This document shows, in pieces, positions 52,271 through 62,260 of a stretch of DNA of 64,000 bases (positions are counted from its first letter, which is position 1; each line of letters opens with the position of its first letter). The notes beneath the pieces were generated by a model. That model had not been told where the DNA came from. It made no database searches and saw only the letters and a list, made by a program, of their open reading frames with translations. The position numbers and the translations under genes were made by a program. Where the stretch lies: assembly GCA_018433765.1 (NCBI GenBank), contig JAHDQO010000012.1:108289-172288 (forward strand). The letters run 5' to 3'. Source of the DNA: Tissierellales bacterium (GTDB taxonomy: Bacteria; Bacillota; Clostridia; Tissierellales; Sedimentibacteraceae).

Positions 52271-54583
52271 ATGACTGAAAGAGTAAAAAAGACTAGAATT
52301 AGCAGTGTTTTTTTAAAAAAAATTTTTAATATCAATCTATTTAAGAATAAAATTGTTAAAATGGATATGATATTATACGTATTATGTTTTTTTATTTCTA
52401 GAAATAGTGTAGCAGAAGAATTGTTTCCGTTTGCTGTTTCTTTTTTATGCGCATACTTTTTCTATAAAGGACATTCATTATTGATACTTGTAATATCAAG
52501 TATAGGGATACTATCTGCAGGTGGTAACCCAATATATTTGGCTGCGTTATTTATTGCCTATATTTACTTTTTAAGAAATAAAAATAATGAGCAAAAAAAT
52601 ATTCTATATATTTCAATTTTAGCAGCTTCTGTTGTATTTTTCTTAAAAACGGCTTTATTAATTGTTGAAGGATTCAGCTTTGATAAATTATTCATAAATA
52701 TATTTGAAAGTATGTTGGTTATTAGTTCAATATATATTTTAAAGATTGGAATATCTTCGCTAAATATAGTAAATTACCTAAAAAAAGATGGAGAAAAAAC
52801 TGTTTGCTTTTTTATAACTATCTTTCTAGCATTTTTAGGTTTACAAGATTTATACATATTTAATTTCTCTGTATTAAAGTGTATAGAATATTTCATAATA
52901 CCATTCTGTGCAAGTTATTTAGGTCCAGCAGTAGGAGCAGTTACAGGCTTTATTTTTGGATTTCTTAATGGAACAACAATTAATGATACAGCCTATTATG
53001 CTACTGCTCTAAGTTTTGGAGGATTATTGACTGGATTTTTATGCAATAGGTATAGGATATATGGAGGTATTGTTTTTACACTAGTATCATCTGCTGTTAT
53101 TTATTATTTTGGAATAATAAGGATATTAAAAGGTGATGTTATAGAGTTAATAATAGGATTTATAATTTATTTTGCGATAGTTATTCTAAATGATAGAAAA
53201 ATTAAGAAATTTATTAATAGAGAACGTCCTAAGAATAAAATATATAATACCTATAATAAACTAACAAGACTTTCAAGTGCCATAGAAGAAATTTGCTCTG
53301 CATATCGTGAAGGATTAGAAAAAGAAAGCTATAAAGGTACTAACGAAATAGATGAGATAATAAATGAGGTTTATGGTAAAGAGTGTTTATATTGCTCAAA
53401 ACATAATAATTGTTGGAAAAATAATTTTAATAAAACATATTATACTTTTGCTAAAATAGTTAAAAATGTATGTACAGGTAAAAGGATAATAGGGGATAAT
53501 TACCTAAAGAGAATAGGATGCAAAAACTATAATGAAATCATAAAAAGTGCTTATAAAGCTGTTAGTAAATTTGAAACAGACAGCTTAAGACAGAACGAAA
53601 TAAAAAACAGCAAAAAAGCAGTTGTTGATCAATTATTAGAAACTTCATTGATTATAAACGATACAGCAAAAGAAATTAGATATGAAGATATTAGGGATAA
53701 AAAAGCAATTAATAGTATTTGTAGAGAACTTGAGGATAACGAAATTCAAGTAAAACATTTTGACATTTCGGGAAGAAATGACAATATCCTTATCTCTTTG
53801 ACGTTCAGTACAAACAATAATTTGGATAAAGTTATAGATAATATAATAGATATTATCTATAAAATTACAGGTTTAAAAATATACTGCTTAGAAAAAACAA
53901 TTAGTATTGATCAATACTTTATTGTTAAATTTAGAAGCAAAAAGAAATTGAAAGCAAAATCATACTATGCAAGAATTTCAAAAGGTAATTGTAGAATATC
54001 AGGAGACAGTTTTTCTTATGGTAGTACAGAAGATAAATATTATATGATTTTAAGTGACGGAATGGGTTCTGGTGAAAAAGCATTTAATGAAAGTAAATCT
54101 ACTGTTGATATTTTATCTAAATTAACTGAAGCTAATTTTCAGGAAAAGCAGTTGTTAAAAACAATGAACTCTCTATTAATGCTAAAATTTGATGATGAAA
54201 CTTATACAACTATTGATTTAAGTATTTTAGATATTGATGAGCATGAAATTAGATTTTATAAAGCAGGTGCAGCGCCATCATATATGATTAAGGATGATAA
54301 GGTTATAATAGTTGATGCAAATAGCTTACCTGTCGGTATACTAGATGATGCTGATTTTCAATTTAACAGATCAAAGATTAGCTCAGGTAATATTATAGTA
54401 ATGGTTACAGATGGAATTATTGATTCCATAAATAAATTTGAAGAAAAATCTTTAGAAAGATATTTAGAAACTATAAAACATGAAAACCCTCAAAATATGG
54501 CAAACCTTATTTTAACGTATGCTATGAGAGGATGTAAAGAAATTATAGATGATATGACTGTATTAATAACTATAATAGAATAA
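52271..54583 (+). CDS. spoIIE: Stage II sporulation protein E (SpoIIE), PP2C phosphatase
   Basis: 770 residues. An N-terminal region with about 10 membrane helices (to about residue 310) is followed by a central oligomerisation domain with a Cys-rich patch (GKECLYCSKHNNCWKN) and a C-terminal PP2C phosphatase (about 560-770). Catalytic Asp motifs are GDSFSYG, LSDGMGSG, VTDGIID and DDMTV. It dephosphorylates SpoIIAA to activate sigma-F in the forespore and acts at the polar septum. GTG at 52262 overlaps the GGTGGGGG ribosome site, so the ATG at 52271 is preferred. Confidence 0.96.
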   Translation: MTERVKKTRISSVFLKKIFNINLFKNKIVKMDMILYVLCFFISRNSVAEELFPFAVSFLCAYFFYKGHSLLILVISSIGILSAGGNPIYLAALFIAYIYFLRNKNNEQKNILYISILAASVVFFLKTALLIVEGFSFDKLFINIFESMLVISSIYILKIGISSLNIVNYLKKDGEKTVCFFITIFLAFLGLQDLYIFNFSVLKCIEYFIIPFCASYLGPAVGAVTGFIFGFLNGTTINDTAYYATALSFGGLLTGFLCNRYRIYGGIVFTLVSSAVIYYFGIIRILKGDVIELIIGFIIYFAIVILNDRKIKKFINRERPKNKIYNTYNKLTRLSSAIEEICSAYREGLEKESYKGTNEIDEIINEVYGKECLYCSKHNNCWKNNFNKTYYTFAKIVKNVCTGKRIIGDNYLKRIGCKNYNEIIKSAYKAVSKFETDSLRQNEIKNSKKAVVDQLLETSLIINDTAKEIRYEDIRDKKAINSICRELEDNEIQVKHFDISGRNDNILISLTFSTNNNLDKVIDNIIDIIYKITGLKIYCLEKTISIDQYFIVKFRSKKKLKAKSYYARISKGNCRISGDSFSYGSTEDKYYMILSDGMGSGEKAFNESKSTVDILSKLTEANFQEKQLLKTMNSLLMLKFDDETYTTIDLSILDIDEHEIRFYKAGAAPSYMIKDDKVIIVDANSLPVGILDDADFQFNRSKISSGNIIVMVTDGIIDSINKFEEKSLERYLETIKHENPQNMANLILTYAMRGCKEIIDDMTVLITIIE

Positions 54584-54614
54584 CATATAGGGATAGAAAT
54601 ACATAACTTAGTTT

Positions 54615-54660
54615 AAGCTCCTAATAACAGATTATATTAGTTTATTAGGAGCTTAATAAT
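54615..54660 (+). terminator. Hairpin after spoIIE
   Basis: 13-bp perfect arms 54615-54627/54642-54654. The tail is not T-rich, so efficient termination is uncertain. Confidence 0.5.
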
Positions 54661-54827
54661 TCTATATTTATATACTGCAATTTTTATTTTAGAATAAAAG
54701 TTATGTTTTATATTTACATATTTAAATATATAGTGTAAAGTAGAATGTAAAGTGCTAATTTTCAAAATATCTCAACCTATTTTTATATAAAAATTTTTCA
54801 TTATTTTAATGAAGAAAGTGGTTTTTT

Positions 54828-56207
54828 ATGTTAAACAAAGTTAAAAATAATATACAAAAATACAATTTAATAAATGAAGGTGATAATGTTATATTAGGAT
54901 TATCTGGAGGACCTGATTCTGTATTTTTATTTCATAATTTAAGATTACTTAAGGAAGAATTAAGATTTAACCTGTATGCTACACATATTAATCATATGTA
55001 TAGAGGATTAGATGCAGATAGAGACGAGGCTTTTGTAAGTGATCTTTGTAATAAATTCGATACTAAGCTTTATGTTTTAAGAAAAAATGCTGTAGAATAT
55101 GCTAAAGAAAGAAAAATGACTGAAGAAGAAGCAGGAAGAGAACTTAGATACAATTTTTTTAATGAGAAGCTTAAAGAAGTAGGAAATGGTAAAATAGCTG
55201 TTGCTCATAATTTAAATGATCAAGCAGAAACAGTATTACAAAGAATTATTAGAGGAACAGGACTTGACGGCTTAAAAGCAATGACATTTATTAATGGTAA
55301 TATAATAAGACCAATTTTAAACATTAAGAGAACAGAAATAGAGGAACATCTTAATGATAACAAATTAGAATTTTGTACGGATAAAACGAATACTATGTCA
55401 ATTTATGGACGAAATAAAGTGCGCTTGGAACTTATACCTTATTTAGAGGAAAAGTTTAATCCTAATATTCAGCAGACTTTATTCCGCTTGGCAGAAGTAT
55501 CTGAAAGAGATAGTAATCTTATAGATGAATATACAGAAGAGTTATATAAGAAAGCGTATGTTTCGAAAGAAAATAATTTTATTAAATTAAATAGCAGTAT
55601 TTTAAATAATTATAAAGATTATAGTTTAGCTAGAATTATTAGAAAAGCAGTGTGTAAATTAAAAGGAAATACTATAAACTTTGAGAGCAAACATGTTGAT
55701 TATATTATTAAATTTGTTAGAAATCCAAAAACAGGAAGAAAAATTGATTTACCTAATGGTCTGTATGCAGAAATAAGTTACAAAAACTTAATCATTGGAA
55801 AAACAATTGAAAATATTTCTGAATTTGAATATAATGTTGTAATCAACAGTGAAACATATATAAAAGAAGTTAATAAAAAAGTTTTAGCTCAAATAACTAA
55901 TAATATAGAAGGTTCAGAAAAGGATAATAAAGCAATTTATTTTAATTATGATAAAATAGAAGGAAGACTAAAAATAAGAAATAGAAGAGCTGGAGATACC
56001 ATATTACCCATTGGTATGAAGGGAAACAAAAAAATAAAAGATATATTTATAGATAATAAAGTTCCAAAGTATGAAAGAAATAAAAAGCTTATTTTAGCTG
56101 ATGATAATAACATTTTATGGCTAGAGGATTTTAGGATTAACGAAAAATATAAAGTTAATGAAAAATGTCAGAAATATTTGAAAATAAATATTTTAAATAT
56201 TAACTAA
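54828..56207 (+). CDS. tilS: tRNA(Ile)-lysidine synthase
   Basis: 459 residues. PP-loop ATPase motif LGLSGGPDSVFLFHNL near residue 24, then HINHMYRGLDADRDE, AHNLNDQAETVLQRIIRGTGLDGLKAM and the C-terminal TilS domain (IRNRRAGDTILPIGMKGNKKIKDIFID). It makes lysidine at C34 of the AUA-reading tRNA, an essential step. The hpt and ftsH genes follow, the standard order in Firmicutes. Confidence 0.96.
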   Translation: MLNKVKNNIQKYNLINEGDNVILGLSGGPDSVFLFHNLRLLKEELRFNLYATHINHMYRGLDADRDEAFVSDLCNKFDTKLYVLRKNAVEYAKERKMTEEEAGRELRYNFFNEKLKEVGNGKIAVAHNLNDQAETVLQRIIRGTGLDGLKAMTFINGNIIRPILNIKRTEIEEHLNDNKLEFCTDKTNTMSIYGRNKVRLELIPYLEEKFNPNIQQTLFRLAEVSERDSNLIDEYTEELYKKAYVSKENNFIKLNSSILNNYKDYSLARIIRKAVCKLKGNTINFESKHVDYIIKFVRNPKTGRKIDLPNGLYAEISYKNLIIGKTIENISEFEYNVVINSETYIKEVNKKVLAQITNNIEGSEKDNKAIYFNYDKIEGRLKIRNRRAGDTILPIGMKGNKKIKDIFIDNKVPKYERNKKLILADDNNILWLEDFRINEKYKVNEKCQKYLKINILNIN

Positions 56208-56232
56208 AAATAAGAAAGGAAGAGTATATAAA

Positions 56233-56769
56233 ATGGAGAACGACATTAAAGAAGTACTTATAGATGAAGAAACACTTCAAAGCAAAATAAAAGAAATAGG
56301 CACACAAATAACTAAAGATTATGAAGGAAAAGATTTATTAATCGTATGTGTTTTAAAAGGAGCAGTTATGTTTGTTTCAGATTTAATAAAACAAGTAAAA
56401 CTCCCTTTAGAAATAGATTTTATGGCAGTTTCAAGCTATGGCAGTTCTACAAAATCATCTGGAGTTGTTAGAATACTTAAAGATTTGGATAAAGACATAA
56501 AAGGAAAGGATTTACTTATTGTTGAAGATATAATAGATTCTGGACTTACATTAGCATATTTAATTGATTATCTAAAATCAAGAGAACCTAACTCAGTTGA
56601 GATATGTACTCTTCTTGACAAAAAGGATGGTAGAAAAACTGATATAGAAGTTAAATACTTAGGATTTAGTATACCAGATGAATTTGTTATTGGGTATGGC
56701 TTGGACTACGCTGAAAAATATAGAAACATACCTTATATTTCTATTTTAAAAGAGGAAATATATAAATAA
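56233..56769 (+). CDS. hpt: Hypoxanthine phosphoribosyltransferase
   Basis: 178 residues. Features are LKGAVMFVSDLIKQV, the flexible-loop MAVSSYGSSTKSSG, the PRPP motif LLIVEDIIDSGLTL, and VIGYGLDYAEKYRNIPYI. It salvages hypoxanthine and guanine. It is 25 bp after tilS and 190 bp before ftsH; the gap likely holds the ftsH promoter. Confidence 0.96.
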   Translation: MENDIKEVLIDEETLQSKIKEIGTQITKDYEGKDLLIVCVLKGAVMFVSDLIKQVKLPLEIDFMAVSSYGSSTKSSGVVRILKDLDKDIKGKDLLIVEDIIDSGLTLAYLIDYLKSREPNSVEICTLLDKKDGRKTDIEVKYLGFSIPDEFVIGYGLDYAEKYRNIPYISILKEEIYK

Positions 56770-56959
56770 ATTTAATTATTATTCACAAAAATTAATTATA
56801 ATCATTTTTTAGGTATGAAAGTCAGCTCCTATTGTATAATAAATAATAATATGCTAAAATTAGTAGTTGAAGTTATATATTATTAACTTATTATATAAAA
56901 GATGTAAATTTTTTTAGTAAATTGATATTATACTTTAGGAAAAAGAGAGGAGGCTAAAA

Positions 56960-58774
56960 TTGAAAAGTTTTGTTAGAAGTATATTTATTTACATTGTTAT
57001 ATTTGCAGTTATACTTCTTGTTGTAGATATGATGTATAAGCCAACTACCCAAGTTATAGATATACCATTTTCGGGACTTATACAGGAATTAGAGAATGAT
57101 AATGTTAAATCTATAGTATTTACATCTAACAATGTGAGTGGTACTTTAAGAGATGGTACTAGTTTTGAATCATATATACCTGATATAGTAATGTTTACTG
57201 ATATATATAATAAATATTTATCTGAAGATGTTGAAAATAACATATTAGTGATGGAAGGTGAACCTATACCTGTAACTCCATGGTATATTCAAGCACTTCC
57301 AACTATATCTATATTATTACTATTTGTAGTATTCTGGTTTGTGTTTATGCAGCAATCTCAAGGAGGAGGAGGAAAAGTAATGTCTTTTGGCAAGAGTAAA
57401 GCCAGAATGCATAAAGATGATCCTTCTAAAAAAATTACATTTGCTGATGTAGCAGGACTAGACGAAGAAAAAGAAGAACTAAAAGAAATAATAGAGTTCT
57501 TAAAAAACCCTAAAAAGTTTATTGCCTTAGGAGCAAGAATACCAAAAGGAGTTCTCATGGTAGGACCTCCGGGAACAGGAAAAACATATTTGTCTAAAGC
57601 TGCAGCTGGTGAAGCAGGAGTACCTTTTTTCAGTATAAGTGGTTCAGACTTTGTTGAAATGTTTGTCGGTGTAGGAGCTTCAAGGGTAAGAGATTTATTT
57701 GATCAAGCTAAAAAGAATTCTCCATGTATAGTATTTATAGATGAGATAGATGCAGTAGGTAGAAGAAGAGGTGCAGGTCTAGGTGGAGGAAATGATGAAA
57801 GAGAGCAGACCTTAAATCAACTTCTTGTTGAAATGGATGGATTTGGAGAGAACGAAGGAATAATAATTATTGCTGCAACTAATAGACCTGATGTTCTTGA
57901 TCCAGCATTATTGAGACCAGGCAGATTTGATAGACAGGTACATGTAGGGATACCGGATATTAAAGGTAGAGAAGAAATACTTAAAGTACATTCTAAAAAT
58001 AAACCTTTAGCAGACGGTGTAGATTTAAAAGTTATAGCAAGAGAAACTCCAGGTTTTACGCCTGCAGATCTTGAAAATTTAATGAATGAAGCTGCACTAT
58101 TATCTGCTAGAAATGATCTTAAAGCAATTAGTATGCAGTTGATTGAAGAAGCTATCACTAAGGTAATAGCAGGTCCTGAAAAGAGAAGTCGTGTTATTAG
58201 TGATAAAGAAAAAAGGCTTACAGCATATCACGAAGCAGGTCATGCTGTAGTAGCAAGAATGCTACCAAATACAGATCCAGTTCATATGGTTAGTATTATT
58301 CCAAGAGGAAGAGCAGGAGGATTTACAATGATCCTTCCAAAAGAAGATAAGAGTTACATGTCAAAAACTGAGATGGAAGAGCATCTTGTTCATCTTTTAG
58401 GAGGAAGAGTAGCAGAAAAATTAGTTCTTAGTGACATAAGTACAGGGGCATCAAATGACATTGAAAGAGCTACCAAGATAGCTAGAGGAATGGTTACAAC
58501 ATATGGTATGACTGATAATCTTGGACCAATGACTTATGGAACTAACGATGAAGAAGTATTTATTGGAAGAGACTGGAACAGAATGAGAAATTATAGTGAA
58601 GAAGTTGCTTCTAAAATTGACAAGGAAATGCGAAGAATTATTGATAAAGCATACAATAAAGCAGAAGAGATCTTGAAAGCAAATATTGATAAATTACACA
58701 ATGTAGCAGAAGCATTACTTGAAAAAGAAACTCTTGACGGAAAAGAATTTGAAAAAATCTTTGTAGGAATATAA
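56960..58774 (+). CDS. ftsH: ATP-dependent zinc metalloprotease FtsH
   Basis: 604 residues. Two N-terminal membrane helices (about 6-24 and 105-125) enclose an extracellular loop; the AAA+ module has Walker A GPPGTGKT, Walker B IVFIDEID and the second region of homology ([19 protein letters not shown]). The M41 protease has the zinc motif HEAGH and a downstream Asp ligand. It degrades membrane and regulatory proteins. TTG start behind a perfect GAGGAGG. Adjacent genes tilS-hpt are the usual neighbours. Confidence 0.97.
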   Translation: MKSFVRSIFIYIVIFAVILLVVDMMYKPTTQVIDIPFSGLIQELENDNVKSIVFTSNNVSGTLRDGTSFESYIPDIVMFTDIYNKYLSEDVENNILVMEGEPIPVTPWYIQALPTISILLLFVVFWFVFMQQSQGGGGKVMSFGKSKARMHKDDPSKKITFADVAGLDEEKEELKEIIEFLKNPKKFIALGARIPKGVLMVGPPGTGKTYLSKAAAGEAGVPFFSISGSDFVEMFVGVGASRVRDLFDQAKKNSPCIVFIDEIDAVGRRRGAGLGGGNDEREQTLNQLLVEMDGFGENEGIIIIAATNRPDVLDPALLRPGRFDRQVHVGIPDIKGREEILKVHSKNKPLADGVDLKVIARETPGFTPADLENLMNEAALLSARNDLKAISMQLIEEAITKVIAGPEKRSRVISDKEKRLTAYHEAGHAVVARMLPNTDPVHMVSIIPRGRAGGFTMILPKEDKSYMSKTEMEEHLVHLLGGRVAEKLVLSDISTGASNDIERATKIARGMVTTYGMTDNLGPMTYGTNDEEVFIGRDWNRMRNYSEEVASKIDKEMRRIIDKAYNKAEEILKANIDKLHNVAEALLEKETLDGKEFEKIFVGI

Positions 58775-58812
58775 TCAAGTTAAGAGTTAAAAGTGAAGAG
58801 TGAAAAATTATG

Positions 58813-58846
58813 AAAGAAATTCGCTAAGGCGAATTTCTTTTAATAT
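58813..58846 (+). terminator. Hairpin terminator after ftsH
   Basis: Perfect 12-bp arms AAAGAAATTCGC (58813-58824) and GCGAATTTCTTT (58829-58840), loop TAAG, then TTTAAT. It resembles the hairpin near 15547. Confidence 0.7.
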
Positions 58847-58871
58847 AATAATATGGTAAAATTAAATTAAA

Positions 58872-58905
58872 ATAAAAAGCTTTACGTTAGTAAAGCAACC
58901 ATTAA
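58872..58905 (-). repeat. Interspersed repeat, inverted copy
   Basis: GCTTTAC (58879-58885)-GTTA-GTAAAGC (58890-58896) with GGTTGC flank; reverse orientation of the 15366 copy. Confidence 0.65.
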
Positions 58906-58930
58906 CTATTTGATGTAAGTGGAGGTATTT

Positions 58931-59314
58931 ATGGAATTTAATATTAAAGTAGGAATGAAAAACAAGTTAGAAAAAATAGTTACTGATAAAGATACTGCAA
59001 GATCTTTTGGAAGTGGTGCAGCTGAAGTGTTTGCTACTCCAATGATGATTGGTATAATGGAAGGTGCTTCTCTTGAATGTGTTCAACCATATTTACCAGA
59101 AGGATATTCTACTGTAGGTATAAGCGTAAATGTTAAACATACGGCAGCAACACTAGTAGGTAAAAAAGTTTGGGCACAATCAGAACTAATAAAAGTAGAT
59201 AGAAAAAGATTAGTTTTTAAAGTAGAAGCATTTGATGAAGATAAAAAAATTGGAGAAGGAATCCACGAAAGATTTATAATTGATGAAGAAAAATTTATGA
59301 ATAAATTAAAGTAA
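58931..59314 (+). CDS. Hotdog-fold thioesterase, fluoroacetyl-CoA thioesterase-like
   Basis: 127 residues from the ATG at 58931 (GGAGG upstream). The FlK-like features are FGSGAAEVFATPMMIGIMEGAS, PEGYSTVGISVNVKHTAATLVGKKV, and the strand LVFKVEAFDEDKKIGEGIHERF. Family members cleave short acyl-CoA esters; in non-fluoroacetate organisms the true substrate is unknown. It follows a repeat element and a terminator and appears monocistronic. Confidence 0.82.
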   Translation: MEFNIKVGMKNKLEKIVTDKDTARSFGSGAAEVFATPMMIGIMEGASLECVQPYLPEGYSTVGISVNVKHTAATLVGKKVWAQSELIKVDRKRLVFKVEAFDEDKKIGEGIHERFIIDEEKFMNKLK

Positions 59315-59321
59315 AAACTGA

Positions 59322-59364
59322 TTAAAAAGCTGTCAATTAATTAAGAATGATAGCTTTTTAATTT
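59322..59364. terminator. Terminator between convergent thioesterase and GNAT genes
   Basis: 14-bp arms 59322-59335/59348-59361 (TTAAAAAGCTGTCA/TGATAGCTTTTTAA with one mismatch), T-rich on both strands. Confidence 0.82.
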
Positions 59365-59375
59365 ATATATAAATG

Positions 59376-59897
59376 CTATAAATTAGTTTTTAATGTAATA
59401 CTATATTTATATAGATATTCATTTTCCTCTTCATCAAAAACAGTTCCGAGTAATTTGCCGCTAGCCTTTTCTATAATTCTTTTTGATGCTGTATTGTCTA
59501 TATTACAAGTTAAAATAACTTCGTATAATCCTATTTCTACAGCTTTTTTCAATGCTAGCTTTAAAATCTCAGAACCATAACCTTTGTTTCTACAATCTGG
59601 TGATATATCATAACCTATATGACCACCATATTGTACCTCTTGGTGTCTAATTCTTACTACTCCTACGACTTCTTTTTTATCAGTCAACCAAAATGTTGAA
59701 GTTACAACTGTTCCTTTAGGTAGGTTGTCACCTATAGAATAATTATGCAAGTCGTTTAAATAATCCTTAAAATTGTCTAGTGCTTTTTTGTACTTATCAA
59801 AATAATGATTATCATTTATCTTTTTATAAGCTAAGGCATAATTTTGAAAACTTTTTTTATACTTTTCATTAGGTTCAATTAAAAATAAATCTTCCAT
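59376..59897 (-). CDS. GNAT acetyltransferase
   Basis: 173 residues with acetyl-CoA-binding sequence GYDISPDCRNKGYGSEILKLALKKA and the following CNIDNTASKRIIEKASGKLLG. This architecture matches predicted N-acetyltransferases with unknown small-molecule or peptide substrate. The start is preceded by AAAGGAGA. Monocistronic, with a long gene-free stretch upstream. Confidence 0.85.
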   Translation of the reverse strand: MEDLFLIEPNEKYKKSFQNYALAYKKINDNHYFDKYKKALDNFKDYLNDLHNYSIGDNLPKGTVVTSTFWLTDKKEVVGVVRIRHQEVQYGGHIGYDISPDCRNKGYGSEILKLALKKAVEIGLYEVILTCNIDNTASKRIIEKASGKLLGTVFDEEENEYLYKYSITLKTNL

Positions 59898-60266
59898 TAA
59901 TCATTCTCCTTTATTAAATTATATATTGTTAATATATTAACACATACAGTTAATATATTAAAAAAATATTATATACAATTATTTAATAATCCAAAAGTAG
60001 CTCATGTGCAATTAAATCAAGTATGTATATTATTAACCATATAGTGATTAATAAAATTAAGAAATAATTAGTCATATAATTATATAACTAATATAAATGT
60101 ATTAAAAGATACAAATGTAAATTATATTTATTATAATTGCTAAAGTTGTTATTAACAAGTTTTATTTAATACTATTTAAATTATTTTTTCTAACATTTTT
60201 ATATGATGTAAATTAATACATTATCACAATTTATCAGATTAATACATTTATAATTAGCTTTTATAG

Positions 60267-60295
60267 TTGACATTAAATTTAAATTAGAATATAAT
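60267..60295 (+). promoter_or_regulatory. Consensus sigma-A promoter of the transporter leader
   Basis: TTGACA (60267-60272)-N17-TATAAT (60290-60295): a perfect consensus. Transcription should begin near 60303, just ahead of the structured leader. Confidence 0.92.
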
Positions 60296-60302
60296 GATAG
60301 CA

Positions 60303-60400
60303 AATGAATAGTTGCCTATTTAACTATGGTAGATAGATAACCTCTATCTAAAAAGTAATTAATGTACGGCAAACAGTTATGAACTGTTTGCCGTTTTTTG
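60303..60400 (+). ncRNA. Structured leader with terminator, candidate riboswitch (copy 1)
   Basis: GTTGCC (60311-60316) can pair with GGCAAAC (60368-60374), closing a domain. Inside are the conserved TTTAACTATG, a 7-bp hairpin TAGATAG/CTATCTA (60330-60350) and TTAATGTACGGC. Alternatively ACGGCAAACAGT (60366-60377) pairs with ACTGTTTGCCGT (60383-60394) followed by six T, an intrinsic terminator. The two pairings exclude each other, the hallmark of a transcription-control switch. A related leader precedes the CoA-transferase (62261). Confidence 0.7.
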
Positions 60401-60453
60401 TTTTTTGTTTATATATCTATAGTTAAGTAGCTAAATATAATTAAGGGAGTGAA

Positions 60454-61827
60454 ATGATGAAATTTGATTTAGTTGGATGGCTAACTAATCCGTTTGTTTT
60501 AATGTTTGTAGCAGTCTTTACAGGATTGATATTTGGTAAAATTAAATTTGGTAAATTTAATTTTGGAATTTCAGGAACTTTATTTACGGGATTAATCTTT
60601 GGGTGGATAATATATAAGTACGGCATAGGTATTACTGAAAATCAAATTGGATATGAATCTGCGCAAAATATGATAAAATCTGGTGTAGTTTCTGAAGATT
60701 TTTTTCACCTTTTCTTAATTTTATTTGTTGCATCGGTTGGATTATTAGCATCTAAGGATATAGGAGTAGTTTTGAAAAAATTTGGTACAAAATTTATATT
60801 ATTAGGAATTGCTATAACTTTTATGGGAGCGTTTGCTACTTACGGAATGACTTTAATAAACAGTAATGCATCTCCATATGAAGTATCAGGAGTTTATACT
60901 GGAGCATTGACAAGTTCACCAGGACTAGCAGCAGCGATTGAAACAGCTAAAGATCATGCTTCAAACAAAGTGAACAACTTTGAAACACAATCTGTAGAAG
61001 AAAAAAAATATATATTGAAAAGTTTAGGTATTGATATACCAGAAAAAGAAATTGAAGAATATCAATTAACAGACTTACAGAGAGAACAATTTATTAATGA
61101 TGCAAAAGCAGGTATTGGCGTTGGACATGCCATAGGTTATCCTTTTGGAGTTATAGTTGTTATATTTGCTGTTAATTTCTTTCCTAAAATATTTGGAATA
61201 AATGTTGAACAGGAACATAAAAAGTATATGCTAGAAATGCAACAGGCAAACGTTTCAGGTTCAAAAAAAGAGATTAAAAGTGTTAGTTTTAATTTAATAT
61301 CTTTTGTAATAGCATGCCTTTGTGGATATACAGTGGGCAAATTTAAAATATATCTAGGACCATTGGGGGATTTTAGTCTTGGTTCTACAGGAGGAGTTCT
61401 TATATGTTCGTTGATATTAGGGTATATAGGAAAAATAGGTTTCCTAAATTTTAGAATGAATAATAACATTCTTGGGACAATAAGGCAGTTATCCCTAGCT
61501 TTTTTTCTAGCAGTTGTTGGTTTAAGATATGGTTTTATGCTATTTGATACTTTAGCTGGGCCAGGTGTATACCTCGCTTTAGTAGGATTAGTAGTAGGAA
61601 TAGTTGCTATGCTAACAGGCTTTTTTATCGGAAAATATGTATTTAAAATTAATTGGATAATGTTATCAGGAGCAATTTGTGGAGGTATGACATCAACTCC
61701 AGGTCTAGGTGCTGCTATAGATGCAGTTGGTAGTGATGAGCCAGCAGCAGGATATGGTGCCACATATCCGTTTGCATTATTAGGAATGGTCTTTTTCACT
61801 ATAATATTACACAATTTACCTATGTAA
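60454..61827 (+). CDS. AspT/YidE-like transporter, possible aspartate-alanine exchanger family
   Basis: 457 residues with about 10-11 membrane helices in two homologous halves, each with the AspT/YidE/YbjL duplication signature: LTSSPGLAAAIETA in the first half and GGMTSTPGLGAAIDAVG in the second. The usual pair of TrkA-C domains between the halves is missing; a polar insert of about 50 residues (about 165-215) follows the first signature instead. Family members exchange dicarboxylates or amino acids. It is expressed behind the candidate riboswitch. Either of the ATGs at 60454 or 60457 could start, both after AAGGGAG. Confidence 0.82.
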   Translation: MMKFDLVGWLTNPFVLMFVAVFTGLIFGKIKFGKFNFGISGTLFTGLIFGWIIYKYGIGITENQIGYESAQNMIKSGVVSEDFFHLFLILFVASVGLLASKDIGVVLKKFGTKFILLGIAITFMGAFATYGMTLINSNASPYEVSGVYTGALTSSPGLAAAIETAKDHASNKVNNFETQSVEEKKYILKSLGIDIPEKEIEEYQLTDLQREQFINDAKAGIGVGHAIGYPFGVIVVIFAVNFFPKIFGINVEQEHKKYMLEMQQANVSGSKKEIKSVSFNLISFVIACLCGYTVGKFKIYLGPLGDFSLGSTGGVLICSLILGYIGKIGFLNFRMNNNILGTIRQLSLAFFLAVVGLRYGFMLFDTLAGPGVYLALVGLVVGIVAMLTGFFIGKYVFKINWIMLSGAICGGMTSTPGLGAAIDAVGSDEPAAGYGATYPFALLGMVFFTIILHNLPM

Positions 61828-61893
61828 TTTTATAATAAATACGTTTATAATAAGTATTATAAAAATAAAATAATAAAAAAAGAGGCGATTATA

Positions 61894-62223
61894 GTGAATA
61901 AAGAAATAGCAGATGAAATATTTATAAGTGGTTATGCTAAATTACCTGAAAATATTACAGCTAGTAATTTATATAAGGTTATTGCCATAGGATTACTAGT
62001 AGAAACTAAAACGGGGATGATAAAGAAATCAGAGTGCACCTTAGCTACCTCTGTTTCAAGAAACTTTTTTGCAGAATTATTAAATGGATCAAATATTAAT
62101 GAGGCCAATGAAATTATACATATTATAGAAACAAGTTATTTTGGTTCTGCAAAAAAATCTTTACAAGCTGCTATATCAAATTGCAAAAAGAAATATGATG
62201 AAATTAAAATACATATTAAATAA
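61894..62223 (+). CDS. DUF3870 domain protein
   Basis: 109 residues matching the DUF3870 pattern: EIFISGYAKLPENITA at the start, VIAIGLLVETKTGMIKKSECTLAT in the middle and SYFGSAKKSLQAAISNCKKKYDEI at the end. The domain's biochemical function is not known; it occurs near short-chain CoA metabolism genes. GTG start behind GAGGCG. It lies between the transporter and the CoA-transferase, 66 and 153 bp from each. Confidence 0.82.
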   Translation: MNKEIADEIFISGYAKLPENITASNLYKVIAIGLLVETKTGMIKKSECTLATSVSRNFFAELLNGSNINEANEIIHIIETSYFGSAKKSLQAAISNCKKKYDEIKIHIK

Positions 62224-62260
62224 TATAATATAATATTATAGTAAAGAATAAAAATATATA

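Larger units (their letters stand above)
59898..60453. other. 556-bp intergenic region: promoter plus structured leader
   Basis: Most of the first 350 bases is AT-rich sequence without a visible gene; the GNAT promoter must lie in it. The last 190 bases contain a consensus promoter (60267-60295), the structured leader (60303-60400) and the transporter ribosome site. Confidence 0.6.

Noticed and set aside
61137..61814. A 225-codon minus-strand frame opposite the AspT-like transporter
   Set aside because: It is rich in Pro and Ile as expected for the antisense of a membrane protein, with no ribosome site or promoter.
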